From: JADZAI01 sp047602465
GTDB lineage: Bacteria > Pseudomonadota > Alphaproteobacteria > Micropepsales > Micropepsaceae
Reading direction: 5' to 3'
Assembly: GCA_047602465.1 (NCBI GenBank)
Contig: JASGHF010000001.1
Span: 2,046,001 to 2,110,000, forward strand
Length of the DNA stretch: 64,000 nucleotides
This document shows, piece after piece, positions 8,673 to 16,210 of the stretch (its first letter is position 1; every line of letters begins with the position of its first letter). The translations under genes and the position numbers were made by a program. Under the pieces are notes generated by a model. The model saw only the letters and a program-made list of their open reading frames with translations, did not search any database and was not told the DNA's origin.

Positions 8673-8936
8673 ATGAAGATCAACGTCGAGATCGACGTCA
8701 CGCCCGAAGAAGCGCGGACCTTTCTGGGCCTGCCCGATCTTGAGCCGATGCAGCAGGCGATCCTGAAGGACGTGCAGGAGCGCATCCAGAAGAACATCGC
8801 CCGTCTGGAACCGGAGGCTCTCGTGAAACAGTGGTTCTCGCTCGCGCCGCAGGGTCTCGACCAGGTCCAGAAGCTGTTCGGGAACATCGCCAGCATGGCG
8901 ACCGGCGGCCGGCGCAAGCCGTCGCCCAAGGAATAG
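8673..8936 (+). CDS. Small conserved protein, DUF6489-like
   Basis: An 87-residue protein beginning MKINVEIDVTPEEARTF, with GCGGAGGA about ten bases before the ATG. It has a short strand, then amphipathic helices (LPDLEPMQQAILKDVQERIQ), and ends in a basic tail. The sequence resembles alphaproteobacterial DUF6489 proteins, often encoded just before mnmE. That family name is from memory and the function is unknown. Its stop (TAG 8934-8936) lies directly before the proposed mnmE start, so the two are probably translated from one mRNA. Confidence 0.65.
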   Translation: MKINVEIDVTPEEARTFLGLPDLEPMQQAILKDVQERIQKNIARLEPEALVKQWFSLAPQGLDQVQKLFGNIASMATGGRRKPSPKE

Positions 8937-8948
8937 GGGAATCCGCCT

Positions 8949-10274
8949 ATCGATTCGGACTCGATCTATGCGCTGGCGAGCGCCAGCGGACGCGCCGGCG
9001 TGGCCGTGGTGCGGCTTTCGGGTCCGGCTTCACGCCGCGCCCTGACGGCGCTCGCCCCCGGTTTCGAGGCTTCACCCCGCACGGCGCGGCGTATCACGCT
9101 GCGCGATCCGTCGGATAATGCGCTGATTGACGAGGGCCTTGCCCTCATTTTCCCAGCCCCCAACAGCTTTACCGGCGAAGACGTCGTCGAACTTCACATC
9201 CACGGCAGCCCCGCCACCCTCCAGCGGCTGTTTCCTGTGCTTTCGGGGCTTGGCCTCCGGGCCGCCGGGCCGGGTGAGTTTACCCGCCGCGCTTTCACCA
9301 ACGGCAAGATCGACCTGACGGCCGCCGAGGGTCTGGCCGATCTCATCGCTGCCGACAGCGATGCCCAGCGAGCGCAGGCGCTGGCCCAGATGGGCGGCGC
9401 GTGGGCGAAGGTCATCACCGACTGGCAGACGCGGCTGCTGGATGCGCTGGCTTTGCTGGAGGCCGGGATCGACTTCGTCGACGAGGATGATGTGCCGGAC
9501 AGTGTGACGGATTCGGTTCCGGAACGGCTGACCTCCATTGCGGCGGAGATGGCTGCGCATCTCGCCAACGGCCATCGGGGGGAAGTGGTACGCGATGGGT
9601 TGCGGGTCGCAATCATCGGGGCACCAAATGTGGGGAAATCGACGTTGCTGAACGCGCTCGCCGGCCGCGAGGCAGCGATCGTTTCCGATATCCCCGGCAC
9701 GACCCGCGACATTGTTGAGGTGCGGCTCGATCTCGACGGTTATGTGGTCGTTCTGGCCGACACGGCCGGCCAACGGCTGACGGATGATCCCATCGAACAG
9801 GAGGGCGTCCGCCGCGCCCGCGCCAAAGCGCGGGAAAGCGACCTGCGCATCTTCGTCATGGACTCGGCCTCTCGAGTCGGACTCGAAACGGATGACTTGA
9901 TGCAGCCTGGCGACATCGTGTTCCGGAACAAGGCGGATCTTGCACCTGCGGCCGGTGTGGCCCCTGCTGACCTCGTCTCGCTGGCGGGTTCCGCGCTGAC
10001 TGGCGCCGGGCTCGAGGCGCTGCAGGACGCGCTGACCGCGCGGGTGCGGAATGCTGCGTCGGGGCCGGCGGTGTTGATCACCCGCCAGAGGCATCGCGAG
10101 GCATTAGGTGACGCGAAGGAGGCTCTGTCCCGGGCGTCGAATGCGCATTACCCGGCCGATCTCGCCGCTGAGGATGTCCGGGTCGCGCTACAGGCGCTGG
10201 CACGTATTACGGGGCGCTTCGATGTGGATCAGGTGCTCGATCGGATTTTCGCCGGATTCTGCATCGGAAAATGA
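8949..10274 (+). CDS. mnmE: tRNA uridine-5-carboxymethylaminomethylation GTPase MnmE
   Basis: With MnmG it modifies U34 of certain tRNAs. The N-terminal domain binds formyl-tetrahydrofolate. The GTPase domain shows GAPNVGKST (about residue 224), GTTRDI, DTAGQ and NKAD. The C-terminus ends in FCIGK with the catalytic Cys. The start is odd: the conserved segment DSDSIYALASASGRAGVAVVRLSG is encoded from about 8952, but no ATG, GTG or TTG lies between the in-frame stop at 8934-8936 and GTG 9000. ATC at 8949, with AGGGGA at 8935-8940, is my proposed start. GTG 9000 would delete about 17 conserved residues. The stop codon is part of the first parS site. Confidence 0.88.
   Translation: MDSDSIYALASASGRAGVAVVRLSGPASRRALTALAPGFEASPRTARRITLRDPSDNALIDEGLALIFPAPNSFTGEDVVELHIHGSPATLQRLFPVLSGLGLRAAGPGEFTRRAFTNGKIDLTAAEGLADLIAADSDAQRAQALAQMGGAWAKVITDWQTRLLDALALLEAGIDFVDEDDVPDSVTDSVPERLTSIAAEMAAHLANGHRGEVVRDGLRVAIIGAPNVGKSTLLNALAGREAAIVSDIPGTTRDIVEVRLDLDGYVVVLADTAGQRLTDDPIEQEGVRRARAKARESDLRIFVMDSASRVGLETDDLMQPGDIVFRNKADLAPAAGVAPADLVSLAGSALTGAGLEALQDALTARVRNAASGPAVLITRQRHREALGDAKEALSRASNAHYPADLAAEDVRVALQALARITGRFDVDQVLDRIFAGFCIGK
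9872..9891. repeat. Paired-GANTC palindrome, copy in mnmE
   Basis: TCGAGTCGGACTCGA (9872-9886) is a perfect 7+1+7 palindrome holding two GANTC sites, the target of the CcrM-type methylase of Alphaproteobacteria. The 18-mer GAGTCGGACTCGAAACGG (9874-9891) recurs exactly at 12531-12548 in rsmG, and a variant, GATTCGGACTCGA, lies at 8952-8964 at the start of mnmE. Here it encodes VGLET. It may be coincidence within coding sequence or a DNA signal. Confidence 0.35.
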
Positions 10275-10287
10275 TTCACGTGAAACA
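10272..10287. promoter_or_regulatory. parS site 1 (ParB-binding)
   Basis: TGATTCACGTGAAACA differs from the ParB consensus TGTTTCACGTGAAACA at one position. It begins on the stop codon of mnmE. It is the first of three sites spaced 30 and 32 bp apart in the mnmE-mnmG gap, about 2.6 kb before parA. Confidence 0.85.
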
Positions 10288-10301
10288 AGGGTTCCGCGGG
10301 T

Positions 10302-10317
10302 TGTTTCACGTGAAACC
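10302..10317. promoter_or_regulatory. parS site 2 (ParB-binding)
   Basis: TGTTTCACGTGAAACC matches the parS consensus at 15 of 16 positions, with a complete GTTTCACGTGAAAC core. It is intergenic between mnmE and mnmG. Confidence 0.92.
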
Positions 10318-10333
10318 TGGAAGTGGTGTTGGC

Positions 10334-10349
10334 TGTTTCACGTGAAACG
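10334..10349. promoter_or_regulatory. parS site 3 (ParB-binding)
   Basis: TGTTTCACGTGAAACG matches the parS consensus at 15 of 16 positions. Together with sites 1 and 2 it makes a cluster of about 80 bp that would nucleate the ParB-CTP partition complex. Confidence 0.92.
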
Positions 10350-10404
10350 GCGTTGATTTCGCCGGATTCTTGACTTCCGGGCCGGGCCGAGTCCTTTGCG
10401 CGTC

Positions 10405-12264
10405 ATGAGCTACGACGTCATCGTCATTGGGGGCGGGCACGCCGGTGTAGAAGCGGCGGCCGCGTCTGCACGGATGGGCGCAAACACGGCGCTGGTGACG
10501 CATAAGCGTGCAACTATTGGCGAGATGTCCTGTAACCCGGCCATTGGCGGGCTCGGGAAGGGGCATCTGGTGCGTGAGATTGACGCGCTGGACGGCCTGA
10601 TGGGACGGGTCGCCGATGCGGCCGGTATTCAGTTCCGGCTGCTGAACCGGCGCAAGGGTCCGGCCGTGCAGGGGCCGCGCGCCCAGGCTGACCGGAAGCT
10701 CTACCGCATGGCGATGCAGGCGGCGCTCTCCGCGACCGCCAATCTCACGATCCTCGAAGGCGCTGTCGAAGACCTCGTTATGAACGAGGGGTCGGTCACC
10801 GGCGTGATGATGGCGGATGGGCAGACGCTTGCCGCCGGTGCGGTCGTCCTTACGACCGGCACCTTTCTGAATGGCGTCATTCACATCGGGTCCGAGCGGA
10901 TGGCGGCCGGACGCATGGGCGATGCGCCGGCGCTGGGCCTCTCGAAGACGCTGTATGGTCTCGGGCTTGCTGTCGGCCGTCTCAAGACCGGTACGCCGCC
11001 TCGCCTGGACGGCAGGACCATCGACTGGGCGGCGCTTGAGATGCAACCGGGCGACGATCCGCCGACGCCCTTTTCATTCCTGACGCGCCAGATCACCACG
11101 CCGCAGATCCAGTGCGGCATCACCCGGACGACGGCGTCGTCGCACAAGGTCCTGACCGACAATCTCGATCGGCTGCCGCTCTTCTCGGGTCAGATCGCGG
11201 GGCGGGGGCCGCGCTATTGCCCCTCCATCGAAGACAAGGTCACGCGCTTCGCCGAGCGGGACAGCCATCAGGTGTTTCTCGAACCGGAAGGCCTGGACGA
11301 CGACACGGTCTATCCGAACGGCATTTCGACCTCGATGCCGGAGGATCTGCAGCGCGCGTTCCTGAAGACCATCCCAGGCCTCGAGCGCGCGGCCATGGTT
11401 CGGCCGGGTTATGCGATTGAATACGACTATGTCGATCCGCGCGAGTTGGCGCCGACGTTTCACGTGAAACGAGTCCCCGGCCTGTTTCTCGCCGGGCAGA
11501 TCAATGGCACGACCGGCTATGAGGAGGCGGCGGCGCAGGGGCTGCTCGCCGGTCTCAATGCGGCCGCCCATGCCGGTGGCGGGACGGGGATCGTCCTTGA
11601 CCGGGCTGAGGCCTATGCCGGGGTGATGGCGGACGATCTGGTGACGCGCGGCGTGAGCGAGCCGTACCGGATGTTCACAAGCCGGGCGGAATATCGCCTC
11701 AGCCTTCGCGCCGACAATGCGGATCAGCGACTGACGCCTCTCGGGCTGAAGATCGGTTGCGTCGGGCCTGAGCGGGCCGCTGTCTTCAGCGACAAACGAA
11801 TAGCGCTGGAGGATGCACGGCGCCGGCTGGAGGCGATCAATCTCAGCCCTTCACGGCTCAAAGCCCACGGCGTTGAGATCGCGCAAGATGGCGTGACCCG
11901 CACGGCGCTGGAGCTGTTGCGCTTCCCGCAAATCGACCTTGAGGTGCTGAAGGGGATATTCCCTGAGCTGGGCAATATTGCGCCCGCCATTGCCGAGCAG
12001 CTTCAGACGGACGGGCACTATTCCGTCTATCTGGCGCGGCAGGAGGCGGATATCGCCGCGTTCCGGCGCGACGAAGGGCTGAAGCTGCCGGGTGATTTCG
12101 ACTATGCAGGCGTGCCGGGCCTCTCCAACGAGGTGGTGCAGCGTCTCAGCCAGATCCGGCCGGCCACGCTGGGGCAGGCGGGGCGCATCGAGGGCGTGAC
12201 GCCGGCCGCCCTGACGGCGATCCTGGCCGAAACCAAGAAGCGGGAAATGCGCCGTGCCGGATGA
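10405..12264 (+). CDS. mnmG: tRNA uridine-5-carboxymethylaminomethylation enzyme MnmG (GidA)
   Basis: A 619-residue FAD enzyme that works with MnmE in forming carboxymethylaminomethyl-U34 in tRNA. It opens with the FAD-binding motif VIGGGHAGVEAA, followed by the GEMSCNPAIGGLGKGH block, the Cys in DGRT/CGIT regions and the FAD-contacting AGQINGTTGYEEAAAQGL. Length and C-terminal helical domain are complete. ATG 10405 gives the canonical N-terminus MSYDVIVIGGG; TTG 10396 is the alternative. The gene contains a fourth parS palindrome in its coding sequence (11456-11471), translated as part of TFHVKR. Its end overlaps rsmG by 11 bp. Confidence 0.96.
   Translation: MSYDVIVIGGGHAGVEAAAASARMGANTALVTHKRATIGEMSCNPAIGGLGKGHLVREIDALDGLMGRVADAAGIQFRLLNRRKGPAVQGPRAQADRKLYRMAMQAALSATANLTILEGAVEDLVMNEGSVTGVMMADGQTLAAGAVVLTTGTFLNGVIHIGSERMAAGRMGDAPALGLSKTLYGLGLAVGRLKTGTPPRLDGRTIDWAALEMQPGDDPPTPFSFLTRQITTPQIQCGITRTTASSHKVLTDNLDRLPLFSGQIAGRGPRYCPSIEDKVTRFAERDSHQVFLEPEGLDDDTVYPNGISTSMPEDLQRAFLKTIPGLERAAMVRPGYAIEYDYVDPRELAPTFHVKRVPGLFLAGQINGTTGYEEAAAQGLLAGLNAAAHAGGGTGIVLDRAEAYAGVMADDLVTRGVSEPYRMFTSRAEYRLSLRADNADQRLTPLGLKIGCVGPERAAVFSDKRIALEDARRRLEAINLSPSRLKAHGVEIAQDGVTRTALELLRFPQIDLEVLKGIFPELGNIAPAIAEQLQTDGHYSVYLARQEADIAAFRRDEGLKLPGDFDYAGVPGLSNEVVQRLSQIRPATLGQAGRIEGVTPAALTAILAETKKREMRRAG
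11456..11471. promoter_or_regulatory. parS site 4, inside the mnmG coding sequence
   Basis: CGTTTCACGTGAAACG is a perfect 16-bp palindrome with the full GTTTCACGTGAAAC core. It lies in frame within mnmG, about 1.1 kb from sites 1-3, in a stretch where MnmG proteins vary (between the DPREL and GLFLAGQ blocks). Confidence 0.88.
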
Positions 12265-12904
12265 CGATTTCGGCCGTGACGCCTTCATCGCCGCGACGGG
12301 GGCAGGTGCGGCCGGGATGGCGCGGCTCGACGCCTATGCAGCAACGCTGACCGACTGGAACGCGCGGATGAACCTCGTCAGCCCGGCCTCGTTGGCCGAT
12401 CTCTGGCGCCGGCACATGTTCGACAGCGCCCAGCTGGTGCCGCTGATTCCAGATGGGACACGCCGGATCGTCGATCTCGGCAGTGGGGCTGGGTTTCCGG
12501 GACTCGTTCTGGCCGCCCTCAGACCGGATGGAGTCGGACTCGAAACGGTCCTCGTCGAGAGTATCGAGAAGAAGTGTGCGTTTCTGCGTGCCGCCGCCGA
12601 GGCCATGGGCCTCGGTGATACGGTCCGGGTGCTGCGGGCGCGAGCAGAAGAGGTGACGGGCATCAAGGCCGATCTGGTGACTGCGCGGGCCATGGCGCCA
12701 TTGGACCAATTGCTCGGTTACGCAAAAAGATTTGCGGACAAGCAGACGGTTCTGCTGTTTCCCAAGGGCCGGACGGCGGCGGATGAATTGACCGCCGCGC
12801 GGCGCTCGTGGACATTGGAGGCAGAGATGATCCCGAGCCGGAGTGACGGCGAGGCCTCGATCATCGTCATCCGCCAATTTGCCGACAAAGGCCGCCGATC
12901 GTGA
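12254..12904 (+). CDS. rsmG: 16S rRNA (guanine527-N7)-methyltransferase RsmG
   Basis: A 216-residue SAM-dependent methyltransferase (GidB) that methylates G527 of 16S rRNA. It has a GTG start overlapping the mnmG end. The N-terminal helix LTDWNARMNLVSPASLADLWRRHMFDS is typical, followed by the SAM motif VDLGSGAGFPG and the VESIEKKCAFLR segment. The stop TGA overlaps the parA GTG start by 4 bp, indicating coupled translation in the mnmG-rsmG-parA group. Confidence 0.94.
   Translation: MPDDDFGRDAFIAATGAGAAGMARLDAYAATLTDWNARMNLVSPASLADLWRRHMFDSAQLVPLIPDGTRRIVDLGSGAGFPGLVLAALRPDGVGLETVLVESIEKKCAFLRAAAEAMGLGDTVRVLRARAEEVTGIKADLVTARAMAPLDQLLGYAKRFADKQTVLLFPKGRTAADELTAARRSWTLEAEMIPSRSDGEASIIVIRQFADKGRRS
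12531..12548. repeat. Paired-GANTC repeat, copy in rsmG
   Basis: GAGTCGGACTCGAAACGG is identical over 18 bp to 9874-9891 in mnmE and again encodes VGLET in the reading frame. It holds GAGTC and GACTC in inverted orientation. Confidence 0.35.
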
Positions 12905-13716
12905 CCAGCGCCGCCGTATCCCAGGCTCGCCCCCGTATTCTGGCCGTCGCCAACCAGAAGGGCGGCGTCGGCAAGACGACGACCGCCATCAATCTCGGCA
13001 CGGCGCTGGCCGCCGTGGGCGAGAGCGTGCTGCTGATCGACTGCGATCCCCAGGGCAACGCCTCGACCGGCCTCGGCATTGACCGGAATGCCCGCGCCCG
13101 CACCACCTATGAGGTGCTGATCGGCGAGGCGAGCATGGCGGAGACGATCGTGCCGACAGCCATTCCGCGCCTTTTCATCGCGCCGGCGACGCCCGACCTC
13201 GCCGGCGCTGAGCATGAGTTGTATACCGCGCAGAACCGCAATTTCCGCCTCAGAGATGCGCTCGCGGCCATGGGGGCGCGCGGGCCACATTTCAGCTATG
13301 TGCTGATCGACTGCCCGCCCAGCCTCAATCTTCTGACCATGAACGCCCTCGCGGCAGCCGATGGATTGCTGGTGCCGCTGCAATGCGAGTTCTTTGCGCT
13401 GGAGGGTCTCAGCCAGCTGCAGCGGACGGTTGAGCTGGTGCGCGGGTCGTTGAACCCGACGCTGTCGATCCAGGGTGTCGTTCTGACGATGTCGGACAAG
13501 CGCAACCGCCTGTCGGAACAGGTGGAGGCGGATGTGCGCGCCCATATGGGCGACACCGTCTATAGGACTGTTATTCCTAGGAATGTTCGCCTATCAGAGG
13601 CTCCCAGCCACGGCCTGCCGGCGATCGTCTATGACATCAAGGCGCCGGGTAGCCAGGCCTATATCCAGCTGGCGTCTGAAATGATCCAGCGCGAGCGCGC
13701 GCTGAAAGCGGCGTGA
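12901..13716 (+). CDS. parA: Chromosome-partitioning ATPase ParA
   Basis: A 271-residue Walker-type ATPase that binds DNA non-specifically when ATP-bound and moves ParB-parS complexes during chromosome segregation. The deviant Walker A motif KGGVGKTT lies at about residues 20-27, with LIDCDPQGNAS and the DCPPSL Walker B-like segment following. The GTG start overlaps the rsmG stop. parB follows after 37 bp, and the parS sites lie upstream near mnmE-mnmG, giving a complete ParABS system. Confidence 0.96.
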   Translation: MTSAAVSQARPRILAVANQKGGVGKTTTAINLGTALAAVGESVLLIDCDPQGNASTGLGIDRNARARTTYEVLIGEASMAETIVPTAIPRLFIAPATPDLAGAEHELYTAQNRNFRLRDALAAMGARGPHFSYVLIDCPPSLNLLTMNALAAADGLLVPLQCEFFALEGLSQLQRTVELVRGSLNPTLSIQGVVLTMSDKRNRLSEQVEADVRAHMGDTVYRTVIPRNVRLSEAPSHGLPAIVYDIKAPGSQAYIQLASEMIQRERALKAA

Positions 13717-13753
13717 GCGCCATGTCGATTCGCTTTTGCAACGGAGTACGCGG

Positions 13754-14638
13754 ATGACCGCGAAGCCTTCTGCCCCGCGCGGTCTCGGTCGCGGTCTCTC
13801 TGCCCTGCTCGGCGACGCGCCGATGGCGCAGGACAACAATTCCAAGGGCAACGGGGCGCGCGCCGTCGCGGTCGATCTGATCAGCCCGAACCCGTTTCAG
13901 CCGCGCCGGACGTTCGACGAGCAGGATCTGCGTGAGCTGACGGAATCGATCCGCGCCAATGGCGTGCTGCAGCCGATCGTCGTTCGTACCGATCCGAAAA
14001 ATCCCGGCCGCTTCCAGCTGATCGCCGGCGAGCGGCGCTGGCGTTCGTCGCAGCGCGCCGGGCTGCACGAGATTCCCGTCGTGATCCGCGAGATGAGCGA
14101 TGACGACGCGCTGGAAGTCGCGATCGTCGAGAACGTCCAGCGTGCGGGCCTCAACGCCATCGAGGAGGCGCTTGGCTATCAGGCGCTGGTCGAGCGCTTC
14201 AACTACACGCAGGAAGACCTCGCCACGAATATCGGCAAGAGCCGCAGTCACATCGCCAATATGCTGCGCCTGCTGAACCTGCCGATCCAGGTCCGCCAGA
14301 TGGTGGAGGACGGCAAGCTGACCGCCGGACATGCCCGCGCGCTGGTGACGGCGAAAGACCCGGTGCGCCTTGCCGAAGAGGCGGTGCGCGGCGGCCTCTC
14401 GGTCCGCGAGATGGAAGCGCTCGCCAATGCCGAGCGTACCGAGCCGGCCAAAGGCGGGCGCAAGGGCAAGCTGCCCAAGGATATCGATACGGTGCGGCTT
14501 GAGCGCGACATCAAGGCGGCGACCGGCTGCGCCGTTTCCATCGACGTCGATGCGCACAAGGAGTCCGGCAAGCTGGTGATCCGCTTCGCCGACATGGACA
14601 AGCTGGACGCGGTCACCCAGAAGCTGCTCAGGGGCTGA
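13754..14638 (+). CDS. parB: Chromosome-partitioning protein ParB
   Basis: A 294-residue CTP-dependent DNA clamp that loads at parS and spreads. The start at 13754 is preceded by ACGGAG and gives the usual N-terminus with the ParA-activating basic stretch (PRGLGRGLSALLGD). The NPFQPRRTF segment, the CTP-binding GERRWR (about residues 92-97), the ENVQRAGLNAIEEA box and a helix-turn-helix (EDLATNIGKSRSHIANMLRLL) are all visible. The C-terminal dimerisation region is intact. holA starts 4 bp downstream. Confidence 0.96.
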   Translation: MTAKPSAPRGLGRGLSALLGDAPMAQDNNSKGNGARAVAVDLISPNPFQPRRTFDEQDLRELTESIRANGVLQPIVVRTDPKNPGRFQLIAGERRWRSSQRAGLHEIPVVIREMSDDDALEVAIVENVQRAGLNAIEEALGYQALVERFNYTQEDLATNIGKSRSHIANMLRLLNLPIQVRQMVEDGKLTAGHARALVTAKDPVRLAEEAVRGGLSVREMEALANAERTEPAKGGRKGKLPKDIDTVRLERDIKAATGCAVSIDVDAHKESGKLVIRFADMDKLDAVTQKLLRG

Positions 14639-14642
14639 CGCC

Positions 14643-15693
14643 TTGGAGGTGAAGGGCCGCCAGGTTGACGCCTTCGTGAAGGCCCCGCCCAAGGGGCTGC
14701 GGCTTGCCCTCTTCTACGGCCCCGACCAGGGGCTTTCGCGCGAACGCGCCGACGCTGTCGCGCGGACGGTTTGCGACGACCTGACCGATCCCTTCCGTAT
14801 CGCCGATCTGACGGCGTCGGAGGTGAAATCCGATCCTGCGCGTCTTGGTGATGAAGCGGCCGCCATTTCGATGATGGGCGGGCGGCGGGTGGTGCGGGTC
14901 CGTGATGCCGACCATGCTTCATCCAAGGTGATCGAAGCTTTCCTTGAAGATCCGCCGGGCGATGCGCTGGTGGTCGTGGAGGCGGGGGATATCGGCAAGG
15001 GCGCGCTGACCCGCGCGGTCGAGGCTGCGGGCGAGCAGGGGGCGGTGATCGCCTGCTATCCCGATGAAGGTGAGGATTCTGAGGTCGCTCATTGCAAATG
15101 CGCTGAAGGCCGACGGCCTGAGCGTCGCGGCGGACGCCTTGGCCGATCTGACGGCGCGGCTGGGCGATGACCGGCGCATGACGCGCAGCGAGCTGTCTAA
15201 ACTGGCCTTGTTCAAAGGCCCGGACGGCGCCCGCTCGGGCCAGGTGACGCGTGAAGATGTGGAAGCGGCGCTCGGTGTTGAGGCCGAGGCGGATCTAAGT
15301 GATATCGCCGATGCCTGCGGCGGCGGTGATCTCGGTGCGCTGGACGATTGCTACGCCCGGGCCATCGCCGGCGGCGAGACGGCGCCCGGCATTCTGCGCG
15401 TTGTGATGATGCATATGCAGAAGCTGCATCTGGCGGCGGCGCTGGTGGATGAGGGCCTGGACGCGGAAAAGGCTGCGGACAAGGCGTTTCCGCGCCTTCT
15501 TTGGAAGCGCAAGGCGGCGATCCAGCGGCAGGTGCGGGCGTGGTCGCCCGAGACGGCGATGCGGGCGATCGAGCAATTGGCGGAAGCCGAAATCCTGACG
15601 CGGCGGACGGAAATTCCTGCCGATGCGGTGACGGGGCGGGCGCTACTGCTGATTGCGGCGCAGGCACGGCGCGCCGGGCGCGCACGGGCCTAG
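14643..15693 (+). pseudogene. holA: DNA polymerase III subunit delta HolA, frame broken by an apparent 1-bp insertion
   Basis: The clamp-loader delta subunit opens the beta clamp and is normally essential. The first part (TTG start, MEVKGRQVDAFVKAPPKGLRLALFYGPDQG) runs in one frame to about 15077. The rest (LRSLIANALKADGLSV onward to GRARA) runs in the +1 frame to the stop at 15691-15693. Removing one T from GATTCTGAGG at 15075-15084 restores a continuous protein of about 349 residues reading PDEGEDLRSLIANAL, as expected. Without the shift the first frame ends at 15170 in unrelated residues. A sequencing error or a recent mutation fits best. I mark the whole span, and the biological gene may be intact. 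Confidence 0.85.
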
Positions 15694-15697
15694 GCGA

Positions 15698-16210
15698 TCA
15701 TTTCTGAATCAGGGCGACGGCCAGGCGGAGCTTGATCTGCTCGGCGATCTCACGGGCCGCGCGGTCTTCGGCGTCCTTGCGGGCGATCTGTGTCGCGTAT
15801 TGCGAGTCGACCACGTTGTAGGACGACGTCGTTTCGGCGCGGCCGGTGGCGACGGGCGTGGTTGACCCGACCGGGATCAGCGTCCAGTCGGCGGTCAGGC
15901 GGTAATTGTAGCGGGTAGTCGAGGTGTCGTCCTGGATCGACAGGCCCCGGCGCTCGTCGGCAAGGGCGAGTTTCAGTTCGTAGCGTGCCGTCTCATTGTG
16001 ACCGGGCGTGTGAAGCGCGCGGTCGAGCGCGTCCGACACGAGATAGCCGATGCGGTCGCTGTCATTGGTCGCCGCGACGGGCGCGATGCGGATGGAGCCG
16101 AACGCGGTCTCGGCCCCTTCCGGAATGGACGAGGTGCCATAGAGCGGGCGGAATCCGCAGGCCGACAACGTCAGCGCCGCAACAAGCGCAAGGGCGGCGC
16201 GGCGCTTCAT
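15698..16210 (-). CDS. lptE: LPS-assembly lipoprotein LptE
   Basis: A 170-residue outer-membrane lipoprotein that plugs the LptD barrel and helps deliver lipopolysaccharide to the cell surface. It has a lipoprotein signal with lipobox LSAC (Cys at about residue 18), then the family's GFRPLYG start. A beta-strand-rich domain (YNYRLTADWTL) and a C-terminal helix (DRAAREIAEQIKLRLAVAL) follow. Its ATG overlaps the leuS stop by 3-4 bp. It converges on holA with a 4-bp gap. Confidence 0.88.
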   Translation of the reverse strand: MKRRAALALVAALTLSACGFRPLYGTSSIPEGAETAFGSIRIAPVAATNDSDRIGYLVSDALDRALHTPGHNETARYELKLALADERRGLSIQDDTSTTRYNYRLTADWTLIPVGSTTPVATGRAETTSSYNVVDSQYATQIARKDAEDRAAREIAEQIKLRLAVALIQK

